64,000 nt of DNA from Flexivirga meconopsidis (lineage in GTDB: Bacteria > Actinomycetota > Actinomycetes > Actinomycetales > Dermatophilaceae), in assembly GCF_026162425.1 (NCBI RefSeq), contig NZ_JAOBQJ010000001.1, forward strand, positions 558,001-622,000, written 5' to 3'. Positions 27,511-35,356 of the stretch are shown in pieces. The position numbers were made by a program, and so were the translations under genes. Positions within the stretch are counted from its first letter, which is position 1, and each line of letters opens with the position of its first letter. A model generated the notes under the pieces. That model searched no databases. It saw only the letters and a program-made list of their open reading frames with translations, and was not told where the DNA came from.

Positions 27511-29262
27511 TCAGGCGCCGCGTACCCGGTCGATCACGGACAAGGGGTCAGTGGGTGCTAACTGGCCACGCCACGCGACGTGCTGGTCGGGCCGGATCAA
27601 GACGAGGTCACGCTGGTAGAGGTCGCGAGCGTGGTCGTCGCGGACATCGACGACGGTCAGTGGGACACCACGGGCGTGTGCTGCCCCGGCGAGGTCTGTG
27701 ATGTCGGTTTCGCTGAATCGCAGCAGCGTGAACCCGCGGCCGAATAGGTCGAAGATCTGAGTGCCGTCGTTGAGCCGCACGCTCGGTGGCCGCGAGCCGG
27801 GCCATGTGCCGGGAAGGTACTCATCGGTCCGCAGACGTGGCGCGGAGCCCGCTTCGGCGCAGATCACCGGCGAGCCGTCGTAACGGTAGCCATGCTCGAT
27901 GCCGTGGGCTTCGTTCTCGAGGTTGCCCAGGTCCAGAATGTAGCGTCCGAGCTGCTTGCGGGTGACGTCGCCGGACCAGTCCTCGCTGTGCATCACCGGG
28001 TCGAATGCAGCCATGATCGCACCGCGGACGGCGCTGTTGCGGGCGGCGGATTCACGGTTTCGGTAAGCGATCGCCTGGCGCTCACGCTGGTAAGCCTCGA
28101 GAAGTCGGGGGCCGCCCCAGCCCTGGAGTTGAGCGGCGATCGCCCACCCCAACCCGATCGCATCGCCCACTCCGGTGTTCATGCCGTAGCCCCCGGTGGG
28201 AGGCACCTGGTGCACTGCGTCGCCGGCCAACCACACCCGCCCACGGCCGAAAGACTTGCTGACGACCAGACGTGGCGTCCAAGCGTTGGCGACGTGGATC
28301 TCCATGTCGAAGTCCATGCCGAGCTGCTCGCACACGAACGCAGCGGGGTCGATGGCATCGATGTTGTCGCGAGCGCTGAGCGGGGTGTGCAGGGTCCAGG
28401 TGTCGCCGTCGTCCTGCGAGATCAGCGTCCAACCCTCGGGGGACTGGAGGTGCCACACCTGGCCGAATCGCTCAACCATGCGACGGTCGGTGGTGCTGAA
28501 GTGGACCATGTAGAACCGGCCATCAGGTGGGCGGTGCCCCAGAGCGCGGTATGCGCGCACGGCCCCGCGCAGTGTGCGGCCGAGGCCAAGCTTCTTGATC
28601 ATCTGTCGGCGAAGACTGATCTCGTCAAGGTCAATGCCGAGCTGCCGGCGGGTGCGACTGCCGCCGCCGTCGCAGCCGATCAGGTACTTGGCTCGCACGA
28701 GCCTGCGGTGACCTGTCTCCTCGCAGAGCAGGGTTGCGGTGACGCCTCGGTCGTCCTGACGGAACTCCTCGACCATCCAGCCGTAGTCGACGGTGACGTG
28801 CTGCGCGCGGGCGACCACGATGTCTCGTAGCGCCGGCTCGAGAATGATCTGCGAGACGCGCATCGACGGTTCCAGCGTGCCCCGTCCGTCGTTTGCTGCG
28901 GACGCGGCGGCGCGCGCTTCATCAACGCTGGGGTATTCGAATGAGGCGAGCTCCCAGCCTTCGGCGCCGGTTGCCCAAGTGACCTTGATGCGGTGGTCGG
29001 TGGGTACGGCAACCTTGCGTAGCTCGTCTGCGACCCCGAGGCGCCGGTAGAGCTCCATGCTCCGCCCGTTGGTGACGTCCATTTTGGGATGCCGAGTGGT
29101 TCGGGTATTGCGCTCAGCGAGCAGCGTTGTGATGCCGTGCAACTCGAGTTCGAGCGCCAGGGTGAGGCCTACCGGTCCGGCTCCGGCGATGAGGACGTCG
29201 GTCTCCTCGAGGCCGCCGATGACGCCAAGGGGGGAAGCGCCGGGATCCGGTGCGGTACTCAT
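27511..29262 (-). CDS. FAD-dependent aromatic hydroxylase (PheA/TfdB-like), island copy
   Basis: 583 aa. FAD/NADPH landmarks: dinucleotide loop DVLIAGAGPVGLTLALELE (about 22-40), DG motif LIGCDGGGSRTRRQLGI, and GD motif VWLAGDAVHQVPPTGGYGMNTGVGDAIGLGW. The C-terminal thioredoxin-like domain typical of phenol hydroxylase-type group A monooxygenases is present (LVLIRPDQHVAWRG near the end). It should hydroxylate a phenolic or polycyclic aromatic compound. ATG at 29262 with AGGAG upstream, and a TetR-type operator 29 bp further upstream. The same LIRPD(Q/K)HVAWR ending is found in the resorcinol-type hydroxylase at 46459, a distant paralogue. Confidence 0.85.
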   Translation of the reverse strand: MSTAPDPGASPLGVIGGLEETDVLIAGAGPVGLTLALELELHGITTLLAERNTRTTRHPKMDVTNGRSMELYRRLGVADELRKVAVPTDHRIKVTWATGAEGWELASFEYPSVDEARAAASAANDGRGTLEPSMRVSQIILEPALRDIVVARAQHVTVDYGWMVEEFRQDDRGVTATLLCEETGHRRLVRAKYLIGCDGGGSRTRRQLGIDLDEISLRRQMIKKLGLGRTLRGAVRAYRALGHRPPDGRFYMVHFSTTDRRMVERFGQVWHLQSPEGWTLISQDDGDTWTLHTPLSARDNIDAIDPAAFVCEQLGMDFDMEIHVANAWTPRLVVSKSFGRGRVWLAGDAVHQVPPTGGYGMNTGVGDAIGLGWAIAAQLQGWGGPRLLEAYQRERQAIAYRNRESAARNSAVRGAIMAAFDPVMHSEDWSGDVTRKQLGRYILDLGNLENEAHGIEHGYRYDGSPVICAEAGSAPRLRTDEYLPGTWPGSRPPSVRLNDGTQIFDLFGRGFTLLRFSETDITDLAGAAHARGVPLTVVDVRDDHARDLYQRDLVLIRPDQHVAWRGQLAPTDPLSVIDRVRGA

Positions 29263-29290
29263 GGGCTCTCCTAGTGCGTAGACCCCAAAG

Positions 29291-29306
29291 TGAACAGCTG
29301 TGTTCA
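29291..29306. promoter_or_regulatory. TetR-type operator upstream of the island hydroxylase
   Basis: TGAACA-GCTG-TGTTCA is a perfect inverted repeat with 6-bp arms. The same arms and the same 4-bp spacer recur at 30129-30144 between the TetR gene and the SDR gene. The two sites are 840 bp apart, frame the TetR gene, and lie before all three transcription units of the island, so they are likely its binding sites. Confidence 0.7.
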
Positions 29307-29441
29307 AAATATGTCAAGGGTGTATCGGGGTAAGCGCGCACCGAGCCCGCTGCGGGCGTCCGCTGCTCTGCGTGGGTCAAGGCGGCCGGAGGCAATCGCC
29401 TCGACCGCGAATCACCGTCGACGACCTTGGAGACGCGAAGC

Positions 29442-30041
29442 TCAGGAGGCCGGAAGGGGGTGGCTGGCCAGTTCGCGCGCCTCCTGGCGCGCGACGCCCA
29501 GGGCGACCAGCACCATCTCGGCTGCGTCGCTGCCGGCCTCGCGCCAGCCCTGATGACCTTCCAAGACCATCCAGATCGCGGCGACCGTGGTGCCGATCAG
29601 CATCGTGGCGATGCTGAGGTCGCGGCCCGGCTCGATCGAATAGCGCCCGCTGGCGATACCGTCGTTGACGTCGGCGAGCGGTGGCCCCAATAGGAGTTCT
29701 CGCAGGGACTCGTCGGTCAGGCCGAATCGCACGAAGAAGCGGCCCATCTGCGGCGACTCGTGGGCCTGGCGGACCAGAAGCCGGAGTCCGGTCGCCAGGC
29801 GCAGGGGAGCATCGGTGACGCGGGCGGCGTCCATCACGCTGACGTTGTGTGCGTGCACCTCGGTGGCAAGTTGAACCCGAACGCTGGCGAACAGGTTCTC
29901 GATGGAGTCCACGTTGCGGTACAGCGTCCCGCGTGCAACGCCGGCCTCGGCGGCCAGGTCGCTGACGCTGACATCAGTGTGGCCACGCTCGGCGAACAGG
30001 CGCACAGCCGCGTCGTGGATGCGGCGTTCTGTCGCGTTCAT
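29442..30041 (-). CDS. TetR-family regulator of the catabolic island
   Basis: 199 aa. HTH: ERRIHDAAVRLFAERGHTDVSVSDLAAEAGVARGTLYRNVDSIENLF. The C-terminal domain is of the generic TetR kind. ATG at 30041 with AAGGAGGG upstream. It lies between the hydroxylase/EthD unit (same strand, downstream) and the divergent SDR gene. Operators found at 29291 and 30129 suggest autoregulation and repression of both units until an aromatic inducer appears. Confidence 0.87.
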   Translation of the reverse strand: MNATERRIHDAAVRLFAERGHTDVSVSDLAAEAGVARGTLYRNVDSIENLFASVRVQLATEVHAHNVSVMDAARVTDAPLRLATGLRLLVRQAHESPQMGRFFVRFGLTDESLRELLLGPPLADVNDGIASGRYSIEPGRDLSIATMLIGTTVAAIWMVLEGHQGWREAGSDAAEMVLVALGVARQEARELASHPLPAS

Positions 30042-30353
30042 TGCGGACCCTCCTTGGCTTGGGCCGACTGTACTCAAACGTCTCGCTAGTAGCAAAGCTA
30101 CGAGGTTTGAAACATCATTGACATTAATAGAACATGATTGTTCAATTTCGGTATGGCGGCGCCGGTCCACCAAGGAGCCCATGGCTTCATGGCGAGCAGG
30201 GCGCGTGGGCGGGCCTGCTGAAGGTGGCCCGCCCAGGAGCAGCTGCGTTCTCTGCGCATCCGTTTGGTGGGTCGGCCACCCGAGCCTCACCACGCTCGCC
30301 GCCAAGCGCCCCGATGCCCAGGTCGCCGCGACAACTTCCAAGGAGAGTGTTCG
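30042..30353. promoter_or_regulatory. TetR/SDR intergenic region with AT-rich promoter and operator
   Basis: A 312-bp spacer between divergent genes. Positions 30080-30150 are strikingly AT-rich for this genome. The operator (A)GAACA-TGAT-TGTTCA lies at 30129-30144, five of six left-arm bases matching the site at 29291. TTGACATTAATAG just before it contains good -35/-10-like hexamers. The right half (30160-30340) holds nothing I recognise apart from the ribosome-binding site AAGGAGA before the SDR start. Confidence 0.6.
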
Positions 30354-31199
30354 ATGAGTAAGAGAGCTTCCAGGCCCGTGGCGGGTCTTTCGGTGGTCAT
30401 CACCGGAGCCGCCAACGGCATCGGGCGTTCGACCGCAGCCCTGTTCGCGGCGCGAGGCGCCCGCGTCGTCATCGGTGATATCCATGCCGAGGCTGCGGCC
30501 CTGGCGGCACAGGAGATCGGCGCCTCGACGGTCGGTCTGCCACTCGACGTGCGGCGAGAGGAGTCCTTCGACACATTCCTCGGCGCGGCCGAAGCGGCTC
30601 ACGGACAGATCGACATTCTGATCAACAACGCCGGCGTCGATTGGATGGGACCGTTCCATCTCGAGCCGTTCGACGTCACGCTGCGGCAGCTCGAGGTGAA
30701 CCTCCTCGGGGCGATCTTGGGGTCCCGCCTCGGTCTCAAGCGGATGTTGCCACGCGGCGGCGGCCATTTGATCAACGTCGCCTCGGCCGCCGGACGGACG
30801 CCGCAGCCGGGAAGCGCGGTCTACACCGCGACGAAGTACGGCGTCGTCGGTCTCACCGAAGCCCTGAAGCTGGAGTACCGCGACAGCGGCGTGACGTTCA
30901 GCGTCGTGCAGCCGGGGCAGATCGACACGGCGATGATGGACGGGACACATCCGTCCTCACGGCTTCTGCCCAAGGTCGGGCCGGACGTAGTGGCGCAGGA
31001 GATCGTGCGCGCGGTCGAAGACGCTCGCTTCGAGGTATGGGCACCACGGAGCCAGGGGTTCAGCGTGAAGCTCGGCAACTTCGTGCCTCGCGCCGCACGT
31101 GAAGCGGTGTTGCTCAAGCTCGGGGTCCAAGACATCGCCGGCAAGGCCAGCGCCGAGGAACGGGCCGCCTACGTCGAGCGAGCCTTCGGCGGCGACTGA
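30354..31199 (+). CDS. Short-chain dehydrogenase/reductase
   Basis: 281 aa, classical SDR. Cofactor loop TGAANGIG (about 17-24), NNAG at about 91-94, catalytic Ser in INVASAAG and YTATK as the active-site Tyr/Lys. The acidic residue in VVIGDIHAE suggests NAD(H) preference. AAGGAGA ribosome-binding site before ATG 30354. It is divergent from the TetR gene and shares its operator region, so it probably works on the same substrate as the island hydroxylase. The actual reaction is unknown. Confidence 0.85.
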   Translation: MSKRASRPVAGLSVVITGAANGIGRSTAALFAARGARVVIGDIHAEAAALAAQEIGASTVGLPLDVRREESFDTFLGAAEAAHGQIDILINNAGVDWMGPFHLEPFDVTLRQLEVNLLGAILGSRLGLKRMLPRGGGHLINVASAAGRTPQPGSAVYTATKYGVVGLTEALKLEYRDSGVTFSVVQPGQIDTAMMDGTHPSSRLLPKVGPDVVAQEIVRAVEDARFEVWAPRSQGFSVKLGNFVPRAAREAVLLKLGVQDIAGKASAEERAAYVERAFGGD

Positions 31200-31202
31200 G
31201 CA

Positions 31203-31340
31203 GGTCGGACCCAGGGTCCGGACGCCCGCCTGCGGGTATCTCTCGCAGAGCTGCACGACGCGCTCAACCGCCGCCGGACGGATGAGGGGCAGACCTGGGC
31301 GCAGCTCACTGCCGAGTTGGACTGCACCCCGGCCCCGCGG
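31203..31340 (+). pseudogene. Decayed fragment of a paralogue of the 26024-26569 gene
   Basis: Translation from 31215 gives GPDARLRVSLAELHDALNRR and TDEGQTWAQLTAELDCTPA, matching GPEARLRWDLPQLHDALNRR and NDEGLTWAQLAAELDCTPA in the intact gene at 26024. Similarity begins right after the SDR stop and stops abruptly about 31338. Both ends of the gene are missing. Because the copies differ at many positions, this is an old paralogue fragment rather than a fresh duplication. It happens to be in frame with the next gene, with no stop between. Confidence 0.75.
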
Positions 31341-31445
31341 ATGGCGGCGTCGCGATGTCGCCTTGTGCGGCCCCGCGGTGTCCCTTTGTCGGATCGACCG
31401 CCCGAGATGGCCCCTCGGTCACCACGCTCGGGCAACCATGGGTCT

Positions 31446-32816
31446 ATGCGTGATTTGGATCTGCTGGTTGCCTCCGTGCGGGATGCAAACAGTCGCAAGC
31501 ATCTTGCTGAGGCTGCGCGGGCCTATCAGGCCGGCGCATACCGTGCTGCGATCGTCAGCACCTGGGTTGCGCTGGCGTTCGACCTCGTGGCGAAATTGCG
31601 AGAGCTCGCCGATACGGGCGACCGCGCGGCCGGAAAGAAGATCCTCGACTTGGACGCGGCAATCTCTCAGCAGAACCTTGGCAAGTTGCAGGAGTTCGAG
31701 AGGTCATTGCTCAGCGTCTGCAAGGACGACTTCGAGCTGCTGAGCGAACGCGACGTCGAAGTGCTCGACCGGCTACGCGCGGATCGACACGTGTGTGCCC
31801 ATCCGGCCTTCGTCTCGGAAGATCTGATCTTCACGCCGACAGCGGAGCTGACTCGCGCACATATTGCCGCAGTGGTCGACACGGTGCTACGCCTCCCAGC
31901 GACACCGGGTCGGCAGCTTGTCGAACGGTTCAAGGAGGAGTCGATATCGACGGCTTGGCCTGACGACCAGGAGGGTCTACGGGAATACCTTGCCGAGCGA
32001 TACTTCGGCAGAGCGCGAGAGTCAACCCAGGGAAAATTGGCCGAGCTGATCGTCAAGACGTGTATGGCGATCCCAGAGAATGCTCCAGGGCGCGAGGTTA
32101 TCGCGGAGCGCTATCCCAAAATTGCGTGGTCTCTCTATCAGGTCCGTCCCGACGTAGTGGTCGCTGCCATCGAACACGTGGTCCGAAAGAAGGAAGAATC
32201 CGCTGGCCTCAGCGAGGATGAACTGCGCCGGGCTGTCGGTGCACTTGGTCCCGTGCAGGCGTTGTGGGACTACCTGCCGGAGGCCTCGGTGCCGAGACTG
32301 CTCACATGTATGCGTTCTTCGCCGATCACCGCGCTGGTCGAAGCGGGTGTGTTCTCGGCAGATTTGGCCAGCCATCCAACAGCGGACGCTGTGCGTGAGA
32401 TCCGCAAGTCTCGAGCCGGTGACATCGATGCGGAAACATTGGCCGATAACCTGCGTCGTCGGCCGGGGCCATTGCTCCTTGACGTGGCGGTTGCGCGAGT
32501 CGCAGAAGGTGAAAGCTGGAAGAACACCAACACTTTGATGCCGGCCCTATCTGCGTCGGCCGAGTATTTGACACCGGACCATCTACGGACCCTCTGCGAA
32601 GCAGCCACGAGTGAGCACGATGTGATTACCGCGTTCGCGACAGACCGTGAATTGGCAAGGATTTACGCGGAGCGTGGCGAGGTGGACGGGCTCGCCGACG
32701 TATGGTCGACCGCAGCGCAAACGCCTCATCCAGATGCCGGGGGCGAAAGTTATGCCTATTCTCAACTGCGCGCGGTCATGAACCTGACTTCCGAGACCCG
32801 CGCCCATGAAAGTTGA
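31446..32816 (+). CDS. HEPN-like domain protein, possible RNase/abortive-infection factor
   Basis: 456 aa, soluble, helical, with lower GC and more A/T-ending codons than its neighbours. The N-terminal 125 residues look like a HEPN bundle: AYQAGAYRAAIVSTWVALAFDLVAKL and then RADRHVCAHPAF, which contains R-x4-H (Arg114, His119), the catalytic motif of HEPN RNases. The remaining 330 residues are helical and unassigned. HEPN proteins are often toxins or defence effectors. ATG at 31446 was chosen because the upstream in-frame part is the decayed fragment; no strong ribosome-binding site is visible. It lies between the island and tRNA-Pro. Family assignment is a cautious inference. Confidence 0.6.
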   Translation: MRDLDLLVASVRDANSRKHLAEAARAYQAGAYRAAIVSTWVALAFDLVAKLRELADTGDRAAGKKILDLDAAISQQNLGKLQEFERSLLSVCKDDFELLSERDVEVLDRLRADRHVCAHPAFVSEDLIFTPTAELTRAHIAAVVDTVLRLPATPGRQLVERFKEESISTAWPDDQEGLREYLAERYFGRARESTQGKLAELIVKTCMAIPENAPGREVIAERYPKIAWSLYQVRPDVVVAAIEHVVRKKEESAGLSEDELRRAVGALGPVQALWDYLPEASVPRLLTCMRSSPITALVEAGVFSADLASHPTADAVREIRKSRAGDIDAETLADNLRRRPGPLLLDVAVARVAEGESWKNTNTLMPALSASAEYLTPDHLRTLCEAATSEHDVITAFATDRELARIYAERGEVDGLADVWSTAAQTPHPDAGGESYAYSQLRAVMNLTSETRAHES

Positions 32817-32888
32817 TCCCGCAGCCGCGCTGCATGTCGGTGAACCAGCGGATAACCGGCACCGGCCGACCACCCGGACCCCCGCCCA

Positions 32889-32929
32889 CAAAAATGGCCC
32901 GAACCTACACAATGCAGGTCCGGGCCATT
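32889..32929 (-). terminator. Rho-independent terminator after tRNA-Pro
   Basis: A hairpin with 14-bp arms (32893-32906 and 32916-32929, one mismatch, 9-base loop) followed on the minus strand by a run of T. It lies 26 bp after the tRNA-Pro 3' end on the same strand. It could also act on the convergent gene ending at 32816. Confidence 0.85.
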
Positions 32930-32952
32930 CCGATGTCCTCAAGACATCGCTG

Positions 32953-33028
<76 letters not shown>

Positions 33029-33109
33029 TGGCATGCCGCGAGCGCCCCAGCAGGACGCACGCAGCGAGAAGCAACGATACAAGCTGACCCGCGGATTCGC
33101 CCAATCGGG

Positions 33110-33853
33110 CTAGGCGTAGCGGCGCAGGATGGACGCGGCCTGCCCGACATACCCGCCGCCGAAGAGCACCGCGTGCAGCAGGACCAGGTGCAACTGCATG
33201 AGTGGGAGGCGGTCGCGCCAGCCGTCGGCCACCCCCGCCACCTCGATGTATGACGCAAGCAGCCGCTCCAGGTGCGGCGCCCCGAAGAGCGTGAGCGCGC
33301 CCAGGTCGGACTCCGGGTGCCCACCGTGCGCGGCCGGGTCGATCAGCACCCCGCCGGCCGCGGTCCACACCACGTTGCCGGCCCACAGGTCGCCGTGCAG
33401 CCGCGCCGGCGCGGCGACCGACTCGTCGAACTCGCCGCCCCGCAGCCGCCCGAGCAGCCCCTCGGCGGCGCCGCCGAGCCCCGCCTGGCGTGCCAACGGC
33501 TCGACCCGCAGATCGGCATACATCGCGCCCCAGGCGTCATAGGACCCGAGCGGCAGCGGGATCAGGTCGTCCGCCGGACCCTGCAGGCCGTCACCGGTCC
33601 ATCCGTCCGGCCCGACACCGAAACCCGAGGCGCCGGCCGCATGGGTCGCCGCGAGCTGCCGGCCGAACGACTCGACCTGCGCGGCCGACGGGGCGCTCGG
33701 CGAAAGGCGTTGCAGCACAAGCCGATCCGGTGACACCGCCTCGACGCCCACGACCGGTGCACCGCCCGGCACCCGCAGCCACGACAACCCGGCCGCCTCC
33801 CACGCGCCCGCGCGCTCCGAGGCGACCGGCTTGACGAAATCGCCCGCGGTCAC
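33110..33853 (-). CDS. Fructosamine kinase family protein
   Basis: 247 aa, protein-kinase-like fold. [33 protein letters not shown] and the catalytic loop [14 protein letters not shown], followed by [22 protein letters not shown], match fructosamine-3-kinase/YniA proteins that phosphorylate protein- or amino-acid-bound ketoamines to allow deglycation. The GTG start overlaps the stop of the metallophosphoesterase gene (GTGA, 33850-33853), so the two are coupled. It ends 82 bp from tRNA-Pro. Confidence 0.9.
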   Translation of the reverse strand: MTAGDFVKPVASERAGAWEAAGLSWLRVPGGAPVVGVEAVSPDRLVLQRLSPSAPSAAQVESFGRQLAATHAAGASGFGVGPDGWTGDGLQGPADDLIPLPLGSYDAWGAMYADLRVEPLARQAGLGGAAEGLLGRLRGGEFDESVAAPARLHGDLWAGNVVWTAAGGVLIDPAAHGGHPESDLGALTLFGAPHLERLLASYIEVAGVADGWRDRLPLMQLHLVLLHAVLFGGGYVGQAASILRRYA

Positions 33854-34785
33854 GCCCCGGGCACCAGCGTCAGCAGCGTCGCCTCCGGGCGGCACGCGAG
33901 CCGCACCGGGTTGTACTTGTTGTGCCCGATGCCCGCCGACACCTCGAGCCACGCGGCGTCCGACGGAGCCGCGACGCCCGTCGCCGCGCCGGGCCACCAG
34001 CGCGAAACCCCTTTGGCACGAGCGTTGTCCAGGTCGCAATTGGTCGTCAGCGCGCCGTAGAAGGGCACGCACACCTGCCCACCGTGGGTGTGTCCGGCGA
34101 GCATCAGGCGCGCCCCGTCGGCGCTCATCGCATCGAGCACCCGCACATACGGCGCGTGCAGCACGCCCATCGTCAGCGCGACATCGGAGGCGGCAGGGCC
34201 GGCGACCGCGGCGTAATCGTCCAGCTCGATGTGCGGGTCGTTCACCCCGACGAATTCGACTGACTCACCGTTGATTTCGACGGTCCGCCGCACGTTGTCG
34301 AGGTCGACCCAGCCACCGGCGGTGAAGCCCTCGACCAGCTCCTCGACCGGCAGCGACGCCACCTCCAGGTCGGCGCCCTTCTTGTGGGGTGCGCCGATCC
34401 CGACATACTTCAGCGGGTTCTTCGGCGCCGGCGCGTAGTAGTCGTTCGACCCGAGCACGAACGCCCCAGGAAACTCCAGCAGCGGCTCCATCGCATGCAG
34501 CACCGCCGGCACGGCATCAAGATCCGAACAATTGTCACCGGTGTTGATCACGAAATCCGGCTCCAACGCTGCCAATCCGCGCACCCAGTCGATGCGGCGC
34601 TGTTGCCGCGGCACCAGGTGCAGGTCGCTCAGGTGCAGCACCCGCAGGGGGCGCGAGCCCGGCGCGAGCACCGGCAGGGTGAAGCGGCGCAGCGTGTAGA
34701 GGTGGCGTTCGACCAGCGACGCCCAGGCGAGAGTGCCGGCGCCCGTGGCTGCGACCGCGACGGTTGTTTTGGCGAGTGCGTTCAT
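33850..34785 (-). CDS. Calcineurin-like metallophosphoesterase, YkuE type
   Basis: 311 aa. An N-terminal hydrophobic stretch (about 5-25) suggests membrane anchoring. Metal-binding motifs: LHLSDLHL (DxH), NTGDNCSD (GDN), GSNDYY (GNH-type, with Asp), and AGHTHGGQ (GHTH). Homologues lie near the class A PBP and WhiB4 genes in mycobacteria (Rv3683 neighbourhood), matching the order here. A role in cell-envelope phosphoester hydrolysis is likely but unproven. Coupled to the fructosamine kinase gene. Confidence 0.9.
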   Translation of the reverse strand: MNALAKTTVAVAATGAGTLAWASLVERHLYTLRRFTLPVLAPGSRPLRVLHLSDLHLVPRQQRRIDWVRGLAALEPDFVINTGDNCSDLDAVPAVLHAMEPLLEFPGAFVLGSNDYYAPAPKNPLKYVGIGAPHKKGADLEVASLPVEELVEGFTAGGWVDLDNVRRTVEINGESVEFVGVNDPHIELDDYAAVAGPAASDVALTMGVLHAPYVRVLDAMSADGARLMLAGHTHGGQVCVPFYGALTTNCDLDNARAKGVSRWWPGAATGVAAPSDAAWLEVSAGIGHNKYNPVRLACRPEATLLTLVPGA

Positions 34786-34838
34786 GACCGGTCAATTATG
34801 CGCGGCACGCACTGAGCCTCTCCTGTCAGACTGTCCCC

Positions 34839-35291
34839 ATGACGAGCAAGCAGACCCTCCGTGACGACCTGACCGCTGCGCTGCGCGCCCGCGACCAGGT
34901 GCGCACCGGCACCCTGCGGATGACGATCGCCGCCATCACCAACGCGGAGGTCGCCGGCAAGGAGCACAAGGACCTCACCGAAGCCGACGTGCAGCAGGTG
35001 ATCACCAAGGAGGCCAAGAAGCGGCGCGAGGCCGCCGAGGCGTATGACGCAGCCGGTCGCGACGAGCTGGCCGCGGCGGAGCGCGCCGAGCTCGCCGTGC
35101 TGGAGGAGTACCTGCCCAAGCAGCTCACCGACGACGAGCTGCAGACCATCGTGCGAGACGCGATCGCGCAGACCGGTGCCGACAGCATGGCCGGGATGGG
35201 TCAGGTGATGAAGGTGGTCCAGCCGCAGACCGCCGGACGAGCCGACGGCGGCAAGGTCGCCGCGCTGGTCAAACAGGCACTCAGCGGCTGA
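34839..35291 (+). CDS. GatB/YqeY domain-containing protein
   Basis: 150 aa. LRDDLTAALRARDQVRTGTLRMTIAAITNAEVA and the C-terminal GADSMAGMGQVMKVVQPQTAGRADGGKVAALVKQAL are the conserved ends of YqeY proteins, which share the GatB tRNA-binding tail domain. Role in tRNA-dependent amidation or another tRNA process is suspected for the family, not shown. Divergent from the metallophosphoesterase and convergent with the PBP gene. Confidence 0.9.
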   Translation: MTSKQTLRDDLTAALRARDQVRTGTLRMTIAAITNAEVAGKEHKDLTEADVQQVITKEAKKRREAAEAYDAAGRDELAAAERAELAVLEEYLPKQLTDDELQTIVRDAIAQTGADSMAGMGQVMKVVQPQTAGRADGGKVAALVKQALSG

Positions 35292-35308
35292 CCCCACGCA
35301 CTGACGAA

Positions 35309-35341
35309 AGTGCCCGCCCACCGAATCGGTGAGCGGGCACT
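35309..35341. terminator. Bidirectional terminator between yqeY-like and PBP genes
   Basis: AGTGCCCGC (35309-35317) and GCGGGCACT (35333-35341) form a perfect outer stem, with CACCGA/TCGGTG continuing it inward. It is placed between two converging genes, 18 bp after one stop and 16 bp after the other. Confidence 0.8.
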
Positions 35342-35356
35342 GTCGTCGTACGGCGG

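Noticed and set aside
26329-31340. The similarity between 26329-26450 and 31212-31338 as direct repeats of a recent transposition
   Set aside because: The two copies differ at many positions, including codon changes, so they are old paralogues and not target-site duplications.
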